NCBI RefSeq assembly: GCF_900090045.1
Contig: NC_041785.1
Coordinates: 1,837,001-1,901,000, forward strand
Source: Plasmodium malariae
Lineage: Eukaryota > Apicomplexa > Aconoidasida > Haemosporida > Plasmodiidae
DNA: 64,000 nt
Direction of reading: 5' to 3'
Below, one piece after another: positions 62,411 through 64,000 of this stretch. The notes under the pieces are model-generated. The model did not search any database. It was not told the origin of the DNA and worked only from the letters and a program-made list of their open reading frames with translations. Made by a program: the position numbers and the translations under genes. Numbering within the stretch: the first letter of the stretch is position 1; each line of letters opens with the position of its first letter.

Positions 62411-63607
62411 ATGAAAAGAAGGGGACTGCTCAATGTAGCAGTCTTACTAATTAGCATAATAATGGCGGACTGCTTTATTAAGAACTACGGCAACAGCAAA
62501 TTATACACGAATTTGTTGATACATGAAAAGAAGCAATGGAGGAAGAAGGTTGATAGCAAGCCGAAAATAGCAAATATGCTAAGAGTGAGTAGCCAAAATG
62601 GAGGCAGTGCACAGGGTGAGGAACAAAAGGATGCAGGTGAACAAAACGATATTTGCTTCATTGCAGGCATAGGGGATACGAACGGCTATGGATGGGGAAT
62701 AGCCAAGGAGCTTAGCAAGAAAAACGTTAAGCTGATTTTCGGAATATGGCCCCCAGTTTACAAAATATTTATGAAAAATTATGAAAACGGAAAATTTGAC
62801 AATGATATGATTATTAATAAAAATACAAAAGAAAAAATGGAAATTTTGGATGTACTTCCATTTGATGCTTCATTTGATACTTACAATGATATTGATGAAG
62901 AAACAAAAAATAATAAAAGATATAATAATTTACAGAATTATAGTATAGAAGAAGTAGCTAATTTAATTCATAATAAATATGGAAATATTTCTATGCTTGT
63001 ACACTCATTAGCAAATGCTAAAGAAGTACAAAAAAGTTTATTAGAGACAAGTCGTAATGGATACTTGGATGCCTTAAGTAAAAGTTCGTATTCACTAATA
63101 TCTTTATGTAATAATTTCTGTAAATTTATGAAGCCTGGATCGAGTATTATTTCCTTAACATATCATGCTAGCCAAAAAGTTGTACCAGGATATGGAGGAG
63201 GTATGTCAAGTGCAAAAGCTGCACTTGAATCGGACACAAGAGTTTTAGCTTATCATTTAGGGAGAAAATATAAAATCAGAGTTAATACTATTAGCGCTGG
63301 GCCATTAAAATCGAGAGCAGCTACTGCTATTAATAAAATGAGTCCGAAAATTATGAACAGGTCAGATGAAAATGAAAAGGAAAAGGAAAAAGAAAAAGAA
63401 TCATATTCATTTATAGATTATGCAATTGACTATTCAGAGAAATATGCACCGTTAAGGCAAAAGTTATACTCAACTGATGTTGGGGCAGTTGCTTCATTTC
63501 TCTTGTCAAGAGATAGCAGAGCAGTAACGGGACAAACTATATACGTGGACAATGGCCTGAACATCATGTTTGGCCCTGACGACTTATTTCAGAGCGAGGG
63601 CAGCTAA
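62411..63607 (+). CDS. FabI: enoyl-[acyl-carrier-protein] reductase (NADH), apicoplast
   Basis: Single exon, 398 residues. FabI reduces trans-2-enoyl-ACP with NADH in the last step of type II fatty-acid elongation, inside the apicoplast. Residues 1-20 are a hydrophobic signal peptide (LLNVAVLLISIIMAD), followed by a Lys-rich, acid-poor transit segment to about 80: the bipartite leader used for this organelle. The Rossmann core starts ICFIAGIGDTNGYGWGIAKEL (about 81-101). Further marks are MLVHSLANAKEVQ, ISLTYHASQKVVPGYGGGMSSAKAALE with the catalytic Tyr and Lys at about 63190-63215, and TISAGPLKSRAATAI. An Asn/Glu/Lys-rich loop (about residues 315-332) replaces the short substrate loop of bacterial enzymes, as in other Plasmodium FabI. 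The C-terminus VTGQTIYVDNGLNIM is complete. It is the target family of triclosan. Confidence 0.96.
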   Translation: MKRRGLLNVAVLLISIIMADCFIKNYGNSKLYTNLLIHEKKQWRKKVDSKPKIANMLRVSSQNGGSAQGEEQKDAGEQNDICFIAGIGDTNGYGWGIAKELSKKNVKLIFGIWPPVYKIFMKNYENGKFDNDMIINKNTKEKMEILDVLPFDASFDTYNDIDEETKNNKRYNNLQNYSIEEVANLIHNKYGNISMLVHSLANAKEVQKSLLETSRNGYLDALSKSSYSLISLCNNFCKFMKPGSSIISLTYHASQKVVPGYGGGMSSAKAALESDTRVLAYHLGRKYKIRVNTISAGPLKSRAATAINKMSPKIMNRSDENEKEKEKEKESYSFIDYAIDYSEKYAPLRQKLYSTDVGAVASFLLSRDSRAVTGQTIYVDNGLNIMFGPDDLFQSEGS

Positions 63608-64000
63608 GTTGTTCATTTGTTCAGTTGTACGTGCGTACAAGTATGTATGTGTATGTACATGGTACAATGTATACACTTTTATACAAGTATTAATAGCTAT
63701 TCTCATGAGAAATATGCATAACAAATAAGTTTCTTTAACGTTTGCATTTTTTTCAAAAAAAGGTTAACTCTTTATTATATTTGTTTAAAAAAATTTTAAA
63801 TATTTTTATTAATTTTTTTTAAAAAAAATTTTCAAAACAATAGTATTTTTTTTTCAAAAATTACAAATTTTTATCGCACGTATTGTATTTGACCATTTAA
63901 ACATTAATGTCTATATGCGCGCATACATAGTACGAACATATATACATACATACATATATATGTATGTATGTATGTATAAACATGAATGTACATACACATT
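63608..64000. other. 3' flank of FabI, right edge
   Basis: AT-rich, with A/T-only inverted-repeat-like words around 63780-63835 and a TACATACA/TATGTATG palindromic microsatellite at 63935-63976. No gene seen. Confidence 0.6.

Overview
The window is nuclear DNA of a malaria parasite (Plasmodium). It is very AT-rich, with long poly-A/T tracts and (TA)n, (TATG)n and (TACA)n microsatellites between genes. Genes are intron-bearing with short GT..AG introns, and proteins are swollen by Asn, Lys and Ser low-complexity inserts. The product set, which includes an apicoplast-type FabI, CRK5 and a GWT1-like acyltransferase, also fits Plasmodium. From memory and unchecked, the order NDC80 - pyridoxal kinase - PP2C - COG4 - ALY/REF - listerin - CRK5 - ribonuclease - GWT1 - coiled-coil protein - FabI matches a syntenic block of P. 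falciparum chromosome 6. Intergenic DNA is less AT-extreme than in P. falciparum, with many ACGTA/TGCATA words. That points to a P. malariae/P. ovale-like or other non-Laverania species, but I cannot fix the species.

Layout, left to right. 854-1759 (+) is a coiled-coil protein with a KNDKNDKSH repeat. 2201-4737 (-) is kinetochore NDC80 in 4 exons. 6818-7486 (-) is a small 2-exon protein. 8203-9622 (-) is pyridoxal kinase in 3 exons. 11613-16932 (+) is a giant PP2C-type phosphatase in 2 exons. 18599-22880 (+) is COG4 in 3 exons. 23267-24908 (-) is an ALY/REF-like mRNA export adaptor in 7 small exons. 25501-34818 (+) is listerin/LTN1 in 8 exons. 35786-37642 (-) is the kinase CRK5. 42979-53776 (+) is an RNB-family ribonuclease (DIS3L2-like) in 8 exons, with an in-frame stop inside a repeat. 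55083-57279 (+) is GWT1/PIG-W-like, with a +1 frame break inside a repeat. 57793-60830 (-) is a coiled-coil protein in 8 exons. 62411-63607 (+) is apicoplast enoyl-ACP reductase. Exon joins were worked out by hand; all are GT..AG and phase-consistent.

This is a core housekeeping region, not a subtelomere. There are no var/pir-type families, rRNA or tRNA genes, transposons or CRISPR arrays that I can recognise. Functions covered are chromosome segregation and cell-cycle control (NDC80, CRK5, possibly the PP2C), Golgi tethering (COG4), mRNA export and decay (ALY, the ribonuclease), ribosome-associated quality control (LTN1), GPI-anchor synthesis (GWT1), vitamin B6 salvage (pyridoxal kinase) and apicoplast fatty-acid synthesis (FabI).

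The most noteworthy features are the two frame breaks inside coding tandem repeats (ribonuclease and GWT1), different minisatellites in three introns of the listerin gene, an array of perfect 5' splice-site words inside the PP2C coding exon, CRK5 activation-segment substitutions, a recurrent 12-mer, and a candidate unannotated 70-residue two-exon gene in the unusually long 5.3-kb CRK5/ribonuclease gap.
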